From the NCBI RefSeq assembly GCF_003853645.1, contig NZ_QTPO01000039.1, forward strand, positions 1 to 64,000: a stretch of 64,000 nt of DNA, given 5' to 3'. Source of the stretch: Burkholderia sp. Bp9143 (GTDB lineage Bacteria; Pseudomonadota; Gammaproteobacteria; Burkholderiales; Burkholderiaceae). The notes under the pieces are model-generated. The model made no database searches. It saw only the letters and a program-made list of their open reading frames with translations, and was not told the DNA's origin. A program made the position numbers and the translations under genes. Positions 36,897 through 45,371 of this stretch are shown here, piece after piece; positions within the stretch are counted from its first letter, which is position 1, and each line of letters starts with the position of its first letter.

Positions 36897-36938
36897 GGTG
36901 CCGGTGCCGGTGCCGGTGCCGGTGCTGGTGCTGGTGCG
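36897..36938. repeat. Hexanucleotide tandem repeat
   Basis: Seven units: GGTGCC four times, then GGTGCT twice and GGTGCG. It lies between parS 2 and 3 in non-coding DNA. Candidate variable-number tandem repeat. Confidence 0.85.
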
Positions 36939-36965
36939 CGACTGCGACTGCGACGACGGATGTGG

Positions 36966-36981
36966 GTTGTTACGTGACAAC
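36966..36981. promoter_or_regulatory. parS site 3 (variant)
   Basis: GTTGTTACGTGACAAC, one base off the full palindrome. It is nearly the mirror variant of the outlying site at 22525. Confidence 0.8.
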
Positions 36982-37127
36982 CCGCCTCAGTGGCGATTTT
37001 GGACGGATATCGCTTGCCTCAACGCAGCTGCTATAGAAGTCACTAGCGTGAAGAAAGCGGTGCGATATACGAAGTATTCGTGGTCGGTTGGGGCAGGTCA
37101 CTGATGGGGAGCCATTTGGGTTGCGCG

Positions 37128-37143
37128 GTTGTCACGTGACAAC
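37128..37143. promoter_or_regulatory. parS site 4 (perfect)
   Basis: GTTGTCACGTGACAAC, a fully symmetric 16-bp palindrome. Confidence 0.9.
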
Positions 37144-37717
37144 CGCTGAGGCTTCATGCCGGAGTGACCGGATTGATACGATGCGGCGTCTTCATTGGCG
37201 ACACAAGAGGACGCGTTGTGCGGGCGTCGATGTGCGAGTGGGCCCGGCCCGGCCGGCGCTTTCTCTGAGCATTCCTGATAGGCACGTGCTCAACCTTCGC
37301 GGGCATACCGCTCAGGTATCTTGGTGAATATGATGTGTCCCCAATAAACCAGCGGATCAGCATCCACCCATCTACCGTTGTACCGACGATGGGGCAGGGG
37401 AGAGGAGGACAGATAGTTGGAGCTTTGTTGTGCCACGCGGGATTCGATGGTGGCGGGAAGGGGCATCGTGTCACGCATCCTTATTACTCGATGGCTTTTG
37501 GTGGCGAATTCATACATGTCGGCGAAGCGAGATGACCTGAATCAGCAGGGTCGTGAAACATTTCTCCAAAAAGGGGCGTCTTCGTAAACCCTTGTCTAGC
37601 AATGAGTTGTGCCGCTTTCTTCATGTTGTTTCACGCAAAATGAGTGCAATCGGCGGGCAAAATGGGGGCGCATGAATCTCGCATACGCTATTAGGCCCGA
37701 GCAACCGAGATTGATAC

Positions 37718-37763
37718 AAAATCGTATCGATAAAAACGTGTTATGTAGTTATTGATACGATTT
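37718..37763. repeat. Inverted repeat with 15-bp arms
   Basis: AAATCGTATCGATAA (37718-37732) and TTATTGATACGATTT (37749-37763) match as reverse complements at 14 of 15 positions. A further TTGATAC copy precedes the left arm at 37711. It could be an operator, a recombination site or a cruciform-forming element. Confidence 0.65.
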
Positions 37764-37867
37764 GATTCTGGGCGAACGTGCATTCCAATCGACGAGCCGA
37801 CGACCTGAGACATCGCGCCGAACAGACCGACCGGGATTCAATAGATGTGGCTTCCTCTTCATCGCCA

Positions 37868-37883
37868 GTTGTCACGTGACAAC
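37868..37883. promoter_or_regulatory. parS site 5 (perfect)
   Basis: GTTGTCACGTGACAAC, the most distal copy of the cluster, about 1.45 kb from parA. Confidence 0.9.
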
Positions 37884-38269
37884 GCGCTGCGCCGGCCGTG
37901 CCGGATTGCGAACCCGCAGGTGTCGGGAGAAGTCGAGGCAGGCGCCTGCTCGATACTGAATTTACGCGGGTGCCCCAAGGCGGCGTTGAGCGAAAGCTGA
38001 TTCCGGAGGCGGCCTCGAATGACCGTCTGCAATGGGCTCGGCCAGTGTCTATCGCTACGTGGATGAATCGGGAATTTGCATCAAGAAGGTGAGCGTATCG
38101 CCATCATTGGACCGGCGCGTATATCTGGGCCAACGCCGGAGGTCTGCTCGCGGGGCTGGTCGATCGTTGTCGCCGACCATCTACCGACGAACTCTCTACC
38201 ACGCCCCGGATCACGACGAAAATTCACCGCCGCGACGCTTCCGCCCAGAAACCGCCGCGACCAGCGAAC

Positions 38270-39394
38270 CTACTTCGTCGCCTGCGATGCGCACGGCTGC
38301 CACCGGCGCGTTTTCATTGCGGGAGCCTTTGCCGGCTCATCGACCGATCGCCACCATCGGTCGCCGCGATGCGGCTCATTCAGATCGAGTCGCTCACCCA
38401 TCCTGGGCGTTGACAGCTCGACGCCACGCACCATTGCCAGCGCGGTGACGCGCTCGAACGGTTCTTGCCAACGGTGCATCGCAAGATCGAACGTGCCATT
38501 GTGAATCGGCATCAGCGTGCGACCGCGCAGGTCGATGTGCGCCTGCACGGTTTCTTCCGGCTGCATGTGCACGTACGGCCATTGCGGGTCGTATGCCCCG
38601 GTCTCGATCAGCGTTACGTCGAACGGTCCAAGACGTTCGCCGATTGTCCGGAAACCGTCAAAGTAGCCGGTGTCGCCGCTGAAAAATACTCGCAGATCGT
38701 CGTCGACGATGACCCACGACGCCCACAGCGTGCTGTTGCCGTCAAACAGGCTGCGGCCGGAGAAGTGCTGCGCCGGTGTCGCGGTGAGCGTCAGGCCGTC
38801 GACGTCGATGCTCTGCCACCAGTCGAGCTGGCGTACCTTCTGCGAGTCGATACCCCACTCGATCAGGCGATCGCCGACGCCCAACGTCGTGACGAACACG
38901 CTGGTGGTGGCCGCAAGCGCTAGCACAGTGTCACGATCGAGGTGATCGTAGTGATCGTGCGACAGGATCACGCCGCGCAACGGCGGGAGGTCCTCGAGCG
39001 CAATCGGCGGCGCATGGAAGCGCTTGGGGCCGACGCGACGGAACGGCGATGCACGTTCGGCAAATACGGGGTCGGTCAGCCAGAACTCACCGCGCAGTTT
39101 CATCAGCAGCGTCGAATGCCCTAGCCGATACAGGCTGCGGTCGGGAGCCGCGTCGAGTTGTTCGCGGGGCAGTGAATCGATGGGCAATGCGCCTGTCGGG
39201 ACCGTGTTGCGCGGCTTGTTGACCAGCATGTTCCATGCGATGCCGAGCATCTTGCCGAAACCTTCGACCGGCCGCGGTGCGACGTTGCTGAAGCGTTCGC
39301 CGTTGTGCTGCGGCGACTCGCCGGACAGCGTGCGGCCACGTCTGGCGGCGGCGAAACCCAGTACGCGATGAAGAAAAACGAGAGGCGAAGCCAT
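38270..39394 (-). CDS. MBL-fold metallo-hydrolase (RomA/NAPE-PLD-like)
   Basis: 374 aa. The metallo-beta-lactamase fold carries the H-x-D-x-D-H signature HDHYDH at 146-151, with HSTLLMKLRGEFWLTDPVF before it. A later SGDTGYFDGF supplies the bridging acid. The end contains GTFDLAMHRWQEPFERV. Members are annotated RomA-like or N-acyl-phosphatidylethanolamine phospholipase D-like; the substrate here is unknown. The N-terminal 45 residues include a hydrophobic stretch that may associate with membrane. It is divergent from the TetR gene with two operators between, so it is probably the repressed target. Confidence 0.86.
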   Translation of the reverse strand: MASPLVFLHRVLGFAAARRGRTLSGESPQHNGERFSNVAPRPVEGFGKMLGIAWNMLVNKPRNTVPTGALPIDSLPREQLDAAPDRSLYRLGHSTLLMKLRGEFWLTDPVFAERASPFRRVGPKRFHAPPIALEDLPPLRGVILSHDHYDHLDRDTVLALAATTSVFVTTLGVGDRLIEWGIDSQKVRQLDWWQSIDVDGLTLTATPAQHFSGRSLFDGNSTLWASWVIVDDDLRVFFSGDTGYFDGFRTIGERLGPFDVTLIETGAYDPQWPYVHMQPEETVQAHIDLRGRTLMPIHNGTFDLAMHRWQEPFERVTALAMVRGVELSTPRMGERLDLNEPHRGDRWWRSVDEPAKAPAMKTRRWQPCASQATK

Positions 39395-39417
39395 GTCGAT
39401 TCGTCCGGAAATGAAAG

Positions 39418-39433
39418 TACACCGGGCAGTGTA
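39418..39433. promoter_or_regulatory. TetR operator 1
   Basis: TACACCGGGCAGTGTA, near-perfect palindrome 24 bp before the metallo-hydrolase start. It pairs with a similar site 34 bp away. Confidence 0.6.
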
Positions 39434-39451
39434 GTTTATCCCTGGGAAAAG

Positions 39452-39467
39452 TAAACTCGGCGGTGTA
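39452..39467. promoter_or_regulatory. TetR operator 2
   Basis: TAAACTCGGCGGTGTA, same TAnAC-N6-GTnTA pattern as operator 1, 11 bp before the TetR start. Inner bases AGTTTA/TAAACT also pair between the two sites. Confidence 0.6.
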
Positions 39468-39477
39468 AAATTTTTCT

Positions 39478-40131
39478 ATGGATACGAGTACTTCTCCTCA
39501 GCGCCTGACCGACCGAAAGCGTGCGGCAATACTCGCCGCGGCGATCGAGGAATTTCTCGCGGCCGGCTATGACGCGACCAGCATGGATCGCATCGCCGCG
39601 CGCGCGGACGTGTCGAAGCGCACCGTCTATAACCACTTCCCGGGCAAGGAAGCACTGTTCGCGGCGATCCTGCATCAGTTGTGGGACGCGACGCTCACCG
39701 CCGGTGCGCCTGCCTACTGCGCCGACGTGCCGCTACGCGATCAACTGCTCGCGCTGCTGGGCCGCAAATTGCGGTTGCTGAACGACGAAGCGTTTCTCGC
39801 ACTCGCACGCGTCGCGATCGGTGCGGCCATCCACTCGCCGGAACGCGCGCGCGACATGGTCGAACGCATGGGCGAGCGCGAAGAAGACGTAACAGGCTGG
39901 ATTCGCGCGGCCACGGCGGCTGGCCGGCTGACGGCGACCGATCCCGTATTCGCCGCGCATCAGCTGCACGGGATCGTGAAAGCGTTCGCGTTCTGGCCGC
40001 AGGTGACGATGGGCCAGCCGCCGCTCGGCGTGCCGGAACAGCAGAAGGTCGCAGAAGCGGCTGCCGACATGTTTCTTGCGTACTACGCGTGTGCGGAACA
40101 CGCCGGTGCGTCAGGTACCGGACGGGACTGA
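39478..40131 (+). CDS. TetR-family repressor
   Basis: 217 aa. The N-terminal helix-turn-helix is textbook: RAAILAAAIEEFLAAGYDAT, then IAARADVSKRTVYNHFPGKE. The C-terminal ligand domain resembles the AefR/TetR_C_7 group (DPVFAAHQLHGIVKAFAFWP). It likely represses itself and the divergent metallo-hydrolase through the twin operators. No strong ribosome site precedes the ATG, which starts only 11 bp after operator 2. Confidence 0.9.
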   Translation: MDTSTSPQRLTDRKRAAILAAAIEEFLAAGYDATSMDRIAARADVSKRTVYNHFPGKEALFAAILHQLWDATLTAGAPAYCADVPLRDQLLALLGRKLRLLNDEAFLALARVAIGAAIHSPERARDMVERMGEREEDVTGWIRAATAAGRLTATDPVFAAHQLHGIVKAFAFWPQVTMGQPPLGVPEQQKVAEAAADMFLAYYACAEHAGASGTGRD

Positions 40132-40317
40132 CCGCGCGCCGCGTGAAGCAGACCATGCGCATCGATATGCTCAATGTGAGCCTCATCCGCCACCTCGAAG
40201 ACCGCGCCATTCGACAACTGGCGAACGCAGGCCCGGGCGCACGCGTCGACGTGCCCCGTTTGAGCCGCACCGACACGTGCGGCGGGCGTATTTGAAACCG
40301 AACGCGAGCGAACACCG

Positions 40318-40809
40318 ATGAAGACGCTGTTAATCGTCTATCACACGATGACCGGAGGCACGCAGCAGATGGCCGAAGCGGCCGCGGGTGCCGCACGCGA
40401 GCAACCCGGCGTCGACGTCAGGTTGCAGCGTGCGGATGCGACGAACGCGGACGATGTGCTCGCCGCCGACGCCTACCTGTTCGCGACGCCGGAAAATCTC
40501 GCCGCGATGTCCGGGCTGATGAAGGATTTCTTCGATCGTTGCTACTACGCGGCGCTCGATCGCGTGAACGGCCGCCCGTATGCGGCGATGATCTGCGCCG
40601 GCAGCGACGGACAGAACGCGCTGCGCCAGATCGACCGGATCGCGACCGGATGGCGGCTCAAGAATGTGGCGCCGGGCCTGATCGTCTGCACCCATGCGCA
40701 GACACCGGAGCGCATCCTCGCGCCGAAGACGATCGACAGCGAGGATCTCGCGCGCTGCGCGGAGATCGGCGCGGGTCTCGCCGCGGGGCTAGCGCTCGGC
40801 GTGTTCTGA
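40318..40809 (+). CDS. Flavodoxin-like NAD(P)H oxidoreductase
   Basis: A 163-aa flavodoxin-fold protein. The phosphate-binding loop YHTMTGGTQQM (8-18) and the second FMN loop FATPENLAAMSGLMKDFFDR (about 60-79) are clear. An ICAGSDGQNALRQIDRI segment near 100 is typical of the NADPH-dependent FMN reductase/flavodoxin family. Physiological partner unknown. It is on the same strand as the TetR gene but 186 bp downstream, so it is probably separate. Confidence 0.83.
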   Translation: MKTLLIVYHTMTGGTQQMAEAAAGAAREQPGVDVRLQRADATNADDVLAADAYLFATPENLAAMSGLMKDFFDRCYYAALDRVNGRPYAAMICAGSDGQNALRQIDRIATGWRLKNVAPGLIVCTHAQTPERILAPKTIDSEDLARCAEIGAGLAAGLALGVF

Positions 40810-40994
40810 TTAGCGGCGATGAAGCCGGCCGACGCGGAGCCGCAGCCGCGCGCGACGACCGGAGTGCGACGCCTGCTGTGCCGCGTTCGTTGGCCGCGCG
40901 TTCTGGCGTGCGCACGATTCGAGGGACTCCGCTCCTGCGAACCGCATCGTGGTTCGCGGCAGCGGCACCAATAGAATGGAATGTCGAGCCCTGG

Positions 40995-41611
40995 TCAGCC
41001 TTCCGGCGCTGGCGGCTGGTGGTATTCGGGCCACAGGCTTTTCACGAGATCGCGCGAAGCGCCATACGCATGGCAACTGTCGATCTTGAGCGGTTTTCCG
41101 TCGCCGTCTCGCTGATTCAGCGACGGCGGGCGCACGCCGACCATCGTCTGATAGGCCGCGGTCGCGACCGGACCGAGCATTTCCTTCAGATGGGTGCACG
41201 TGTCGCAGGCCGGCAGGCGCTTGCGGACCTCGCTGTTCCACCCAGCGCCGATGCGCAGCCCGACGAGCGCTTGCAGCGTGTCGCCGCCGCCCGGACACTG
41301 CGCATAAGGATGCGACCGGATGAACGTGGATACCGCACGCACGATCATGTCGGCGTCGAAGACCAGCGTCACGCCGAGGTCGTGAATCGGGGCAGCGCTG
41401 CGACCGTGCGCGTGCCGCCAGGTGGCGTGAAATCGCTCGTCTTGCGGTCCGCGAGACAGGCCGTGACTTCGAACAGCCCGTCGCTGCGCCGATAACCGCG
41501 CATGTCGATCTGCCGGTGGTGAATCTCTTCGCGCGTAATGCCGTCGTGCGGGAGGTCGTGTCGGGGATTCAAGTTTCCGCTCCGTGTCGTATAACCGGGG
41601 TCTCTTTGCAT
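40995..41611 (-). pseudogene. DUF2889 family gene with a frameshift
   Basis: Two frames together make a recognisable DUF2889 protein. The 5' part (41611 down to about 41395) encodes the domain start MRGYRRSDGLFEVTACLADR with KTSDFTPPGG. The 3' part encodes PIHDLGVTLVFDADMIVR, then GDTLQALVGLRIGAGWN and CDTCTHLKEMLGPVATAAYQ. The switch falls near 41390-41405, within a GC-rich stretch. The family is of unknown function. Either the gene is inactivated or a single-base sequencing error is present. Confidence 0.65.
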
Positions 41612-42248
41612 TCGACAGCGATGTCGTCGGCTGAGCAGCCGTAGTGAAACCGGTCACGGCAGGCTGCCGACGCTGTTGATCCGGCCATACTACGCATTTT
41701 TCGATGCCGCCGTCCGATCGACGATCGATGCGGACGCAACTAATAGAATGCCGGTAGCGATCGATGCACATTCCGCCACGTCGCGCGGATCGGATGCGCA
41801 AGCCCGGCCTCTCGGACAGCGTGAGTCGTCTGGCGTCTACGTCTTTGCTGTCCGTACCATCGCTCGCCATTTCGCACTGTGGAATAGCCGATGCGTTGCG
41901 TGACCGGGGCACTGACGTATGAGCGTGCAGAAAACGACACTACGTAACGCGTGTGTCGATACCTGTCGAAAACGCCGCCATAATGCGCAACACGACTGCG
42001 CGGACGCCTTGCCTGCGCCCGGATCCGTCAAATCCGAACCGGTGAGTCAACCGACTGCCGCGCGTACCGGTATACTTCCACTCCTGCCTTTGTCCGGCAT
42101 CGTGGCCGGGTGCCTGAAACAGTGGTGGTGGCGATGCGGCCCCGCAATGATCCGCATCGGTGGCAGACGAGCCGCAGGCGATGCGGCGAACGCCGATGTG
42201 CAGAATGGCTGCACGAACCACACCTTATATTCCTGGTGGATTGAATTT
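41612..42248. other. Intergenic region before the ProQ-domain gene
   Basis: 637 bp. An open frame runs in phase with the ProQ-domain gene from 41919, but its residue composition is unlike a protein start. The last 30 bp (42225-42248) carry A/T-rich leader sequence. A regulatory 5' leader for the RNA chaperone is possible. Confidence 0.45.
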
Positions 42249-42911
42249 ATGGGTTTTGAACAACTTGCCGAATTGCGGGCGCAGCTCGCAGCAAAGGCGA
42301 AGCAGGAGCGCAACGCGAAGCGACCGGCTACGCAACCGGACGCAGGCGCGAAGCCGAAATCGAAGTCCGGCGACCGGCCCGCTCGTGGGGCCAAATCGGG
42401 TGCCGGGGCCAAAGCGTCGTCCGGCGCGAAGCCCGCTTCGGCGAAGCCGTCGACGCCGGTCGATCCGGTCATCGTCGCAATCGGCAAACTGCAGCGCCGG
42501 TTCCCGCGCGCGTTCCCGAAGAATCCGGCCCCGAAGGTGCCGCTGAAGGTCGGTATCTGGGATGACCTCGCCCGCGAGGCGCAAGCCGTTGGCCTGAGCG
42601 AAGCCGAGCTGCGCGAGGCGATGTCCACGTGGTGCCGCGGCAATCGTTACTGGTCGTGTCTCGTCGAGGACGCGGTGCGGGTCGATCTGCAAGGTAACGA
42701 AGCCGGGCGCGTGACGCACGACGACGCGGCGCGTGCGCGCCGGCTGAAGTCGCGCCGTCCGGGCAACAAGGGCGGCGCGCAAGCAGCGAAGGGCGCCCCG
42801 CAGCCGAAGGTGGAAGCGCAGGCCGACGCCGCCGCGCCGCAGCCGGCGACCGCGGAAGCATCGGCCGATGCAGCACCGCAGGCCGAGCAGCAAACGGCCG
42901 CGAGCGAGTAA
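42249..42911 (+). CDS. ProQ/FinO-domain RNA chaperone
   Basis: 220 aa in three parts. The basic, low-complexity N-terminal arm (residues 1-72) is rich in Lys, Ala and Ser. The FinO/ProQ domain (about 73-155) carries IGKLQRRFPRAFPKNPAPKV, LKVGIWDDLAREAQAVGLSE and the WCRGNRYWSCLVEDAVRVDL core. The Ala/Gln-rich tail is unstructured. FinO-domain proteins bind structured small RNAs and 3' ends. ATG 42249 follows GGTGGATTGAATTT. It is monocistronic. Location near a chromid origin recalls plasmid FinO, but no transfer genes are visible. Confidence 0.85.
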   Translation: MGFEQLAELRAQLAAKAKQERNAKRPATQPDAGAKPKSKSGDRPARGAKSGAGAKASSGAKPASAKPSTPVDPVIVAIGKLQRRFPRAFPKNPAPKVPLKVGIWDDLAREAQAVGLSEAELREAMSTWCRGNRYWSCLVEDAVRVDLQGNEAGRVTHDDAARARRLKSRRPGNKGGAQAAKGAPQPKVEAQADAAAPQPATAEASADAAPQAEQQTAASE

Positions 42912-43691
42912 CACGCGATGCGTCGCCGCGCGACCGCGCGGTGACGGCCTGTCTGCACCGCGCAGGCAGCGCATACACGACAGACCGACCTGTCCCCGCC
43001 CGGGGCAGGTCGGGACTGCCTCCGCTGGCGGCACAGCCAGTCAGTCTCACCCAATCAGCATCGAACTGCCTCGAACCGACGACGAAAGCGCGTCGGCGGA
43101 CGCGGCTTGCGTAACGTATCGCTCATGTCAAGCGAGCAGGGTGACCGGGTATCGAGGAGGGGCGGCGTGCATCATGAATTCACGGTGCCGTCCCACCTGG
43201 AGAACGCTGTGCAGGCGAGCGTCGCGCGCGACTGCGCACCCATGTTTGCGGGCAGATGGTCGACGCGTGCGCCACCGAGTGAGTGGCCGACGCACATTCA
43301 CTTGCGCCCAATCATAATAATTCGTTTTCCTAATGTAATGGAATTGTAGATAAAACCCGGATTCCCACCCACGCGAATTTGTCGCACGTGAGTTGTTGTC
43401 AGGCGCGAAGTGCGGCCGTACTCGAGGGACCGACGTGTGATGTCCGGATGCGCCGCCGCAGCCGCCCGCTTGTCGGTTGGCGACCCGTCACACAAACGCG
43501 ATAATCTCCCCGGCACGAATCGCCGGGCCGACTGCATTGCCGACAGCGCATGACGCGACAGGCACCTGAAAGCCTGCGCAATTCGTCCGACATTCCCCGA
43601 AATTGAAAGGCACCGGCAAGCCGTACGCGCCACCGCATCACACGAAACCTGCCGATTCCATACGCCCGACGCCCTACGCAAAGACCGCATC
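42912..43691. other. Intergenic region between ProQ-domain and EamA genes
   Basis: 780 bp with no convincing gene. It has a hairpin at 42986-43012 and an A/T-rich patch at 43300-43360 containing ATAATAATTCG. A short plus-strand frame at 43107-43349 is probably spurious. Confidence 0.45.
42986..43012 (+). terminator. GC-rich hairpin after the ProQ-domain gene
   Basis: CGACCTGTCCCCG pairs with CGGGGCAGGTCG with one wobble. No T-tract follows, so intrinsic termination would be weak. It begins about 75 bp past the stop codon. Confidence 0.4.
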
Positions 43692-44750
43692 ATGAACCCG
43701 AGACATTCCGCGATTCTCGTCGCGCTCACCGCCGCCGCGTTGTTCGGCGCCGCGACGCCGCTCGCCAAGGCACTGATCGGCGCGATGTCGCCGTTCCTGG
43801 TCGCCGGCCTGTTCTATCTCGGCAGCGGGATCGGCCTGGGCGTCGGGATCCTGCTGCGCGGGCTGCGCCGCCGCGCGCCGGCCCAGGACGCCGCGCCGCT
43901 GCAACGCGCGGACCTGCCGTGGCTCGCCGGCGCGATCGCGGCCGGCGGTGTCGCGGGTCCGGCGCTGCTGATGCTCGGGCTGTCGAGCACGCCGGCCGCG
44001 ACGAGTGCGCTGCTGCTCAATCTCGAAGGCGTGCTGACGGCGGTCATCGCCTGGGTCGTGTTTCGTGAGAACGTGGATCTCCAGGTGTTTCTCGGCATGG
44101 TCGCGATCGTCGCCGGCGGCACGCTGCTGTCGTGGGTGCCGGGGCGCGCGGGCGTGCCGGTCGGCGCGCTGCTGATTGCCGGCGCATGCCTGTGCTGGGC
44201 GATCGACAACAACCTGACCCGCAAGGTCGCCGCGAACGATGCGATGGTCATCGCGTGCGTGAAAGGCCTGGTCGCCGGGCCCGTGAACATCGGCATCGCG
44301 CTTGCGACCGGCGCGGCGCTGCCGGCCGTTCCGGCCGCGGCCGCCGCGATGCTGACCGGCCTCGGCGGCTACGGGATCAGTCTCGTGTTGTTCGTCGTCG
44401 CGCTGCGCCATCTCGGCAGCGCACGCACGGGCGCGTATTTTTCGGTGGCGCCGCTGTTCGGCGTCGTGCTGTCGTTGCTGATCTGGCCGGCGCTACCGTC
44501 CGTCACGTTCTGGATCGCGGCCGCGCTGATGGCGCTCGGCATCTGGCTGCACGTGCGCGAACGGCACGAACACGAGCACACACATGAGCGGCTCGAGCAT
44601 ACGCACCGGCATCGGCACGACGAACATCATCAGCACGCGCATGACTTTCCGTACGACGGCGATGAACCGCACACGCATTCGCACGTGCATCTGCCGATCA
44701 CGCACAGTCACGCGCATTTCCCGGACATCCACCACCGCCATCGACACTGA
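43692..44750 (+). CDS. EamA/DMT-family exporter with histidine-rich tail
   Basis: 352 aa. The first 285 residues form ten predicted membrane helices in two EamA repeats (ILVALTAAALFGAATPLAKA; later CWAIDNNLTRKVAANDAMVI). The last 65 residues are cytosolic or periplasmic and contain more than 20 histidines in H-x-H patterns (HEHEHTHERLEHTHRHRHDE, then HTHSHVHLP and THSHAHF). Such tails bind Ni, Zn or Co in other transporters and metallochaperones, so this permease may move or respond to metals, although EamA proteins usually export metabolites. It stands alone downstream of a long intergenic region. Confidence 0.87.
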   Translation: MNPRHSAILVALTAAALFGAATPLAKALIGAMSPFLVAGLFYLGSGIGLGVGILLRGLRRRAPAQDAAPLQRADLPWLAGAIAAGGVAGPALLMLGLSSTPAATSALLLNLEGVLTAVIAWVVFRENVDLQVFLGMVAIVAGGTLLSWVPGRAGVPVGALLIAGACLCWAIDNNLTRKVAANDAMVIACVKGLVAGPVNIGIALATGAALPAVPAAAAAMLTGLGGYGISLVLFVVALRHLGSARTGAYFSVAPLFGVVLSLLIWPALPSVTFWIAAALMALGIWLHVRERHEHEHTHERLEHTHRHRHDEHHQHAHDFPYDGDEPHTHSHVHLPITHSHAHFPDIHHRHRH

Positions 44751-44887
44751 TCGTGCGGCACGGGAGAACGACGCGCGTTGCGTGCCATGCGTATCGCAAG
44801 GTAACCGTTTATGGGGTAGTCGTTTCGTGCCCGCGGCGCCGCTTCGGCGTCGATCGATCCGGGCGACCAGCGGCGACCAGCGGCGAC

Positions 44888-45253
44888 TCAGCCTTCCGTC
44901 TGAATCAACCGGATCAACGACCCGTCCGGGTCGATCAGCGCGCCGACGGTGCCGCCCCATGCCTCGCGTTTCGGCCGATGCGCACGCGGCCAGCCGGTCG
45001 CTTGCTCGGGAATGCCGGCGGCGAGCACCTCGTCGAAAAACGTGCCGACGTCGGCGAGCCGGAAACAGCAGCTGAACCAACTCGTGGCCGGATCGAGACC
45101 GGGATGCGGAAAGAATTCCAGCAGCAGGTCGCCGCGTCTCAGGATCATCCAGCCGTCGTCGCGCCAGGTCTCGACGAACCCGAGCTTCGCGTAGAAAAGC
45201 GACGTGGTGTCGAATTCGCGCGACGGCAGATTGGGACTCGCATAGTCGGTCAA
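44888..45253 (-). CDS. VOC-family (bleomycin-resistance-like) protein
   Basis: 121 aa with the glyoxalase/bleomycin-resistance fold: TDYASPNLPSREFDTTSLFY, LGFVETWRDDGWMILRRGDL, LLLEFFPHPGL, and AALIDPDGSLIRLIQ-like C-terminus. The start is taken as TTG at 45253 because GGAGGAACAGCC sits 8 bases ahead and the family begins here. The longer ATG frame (to 45322) adds non-conserved residues. Members of this subgroup bind bleomycin-type drugs or have unknown ligands. Confidence 0.8.
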   Translation of the reverse strand: MTDYASPNLPSREFDTTSLFYAKLGFVETWRDDGWMILRRGDLLLEFFPHPGLDPATSWFSCCFRLADVGTFFDEVLAAGIPEQATGWPRAHRPKREAWGGTVGALIDPDGSLIRLIQTEG

Positions 45254-45371
45254 GGCTGTTCCTCCGGTGGGGGTTGCGATCGAACGAAGGCGCGGGAACA
45301 CGCGCGGGTGGATGTCGCGCATGATCGGTCAAACGATGCGCACCGACAAGCCGCACAGGCCGCCGCCGCGA

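Larger units (their letters stand above)
36417..38269. other. Non-coding centromere region beside parA
   Basis: 1.85 kb without a credible gene and with lower GC than the surroundings in 36420-36680 and 37540-37770. It contains five parS sites, the 15-bp palindrome at 36488, further palindromes TGATTT-G-AAATCA (36555-36567) and AGCGCTGA/TCAGCGCT (36620-36640), a GGTGCC hexamer repeat (36897) and a long inverted repeat (37718-37763). From 37884 to 38269 nothing stands out. Confidence 0.7.

Noticed and set aside
36898-37104. Small open frame starting MPVPVPVPVLVLV
   Set aside because: Created by the GGTGCC tandem repeat; no ribosome site or recognisable domain.
41919-42248. In-frame extension of the ProQ-domain gene
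   Set aside because: Residues are cysteine- and tryptophan-rich and unlike ProQ N-termini; a plausible ribosome site precedes ATG 42249.
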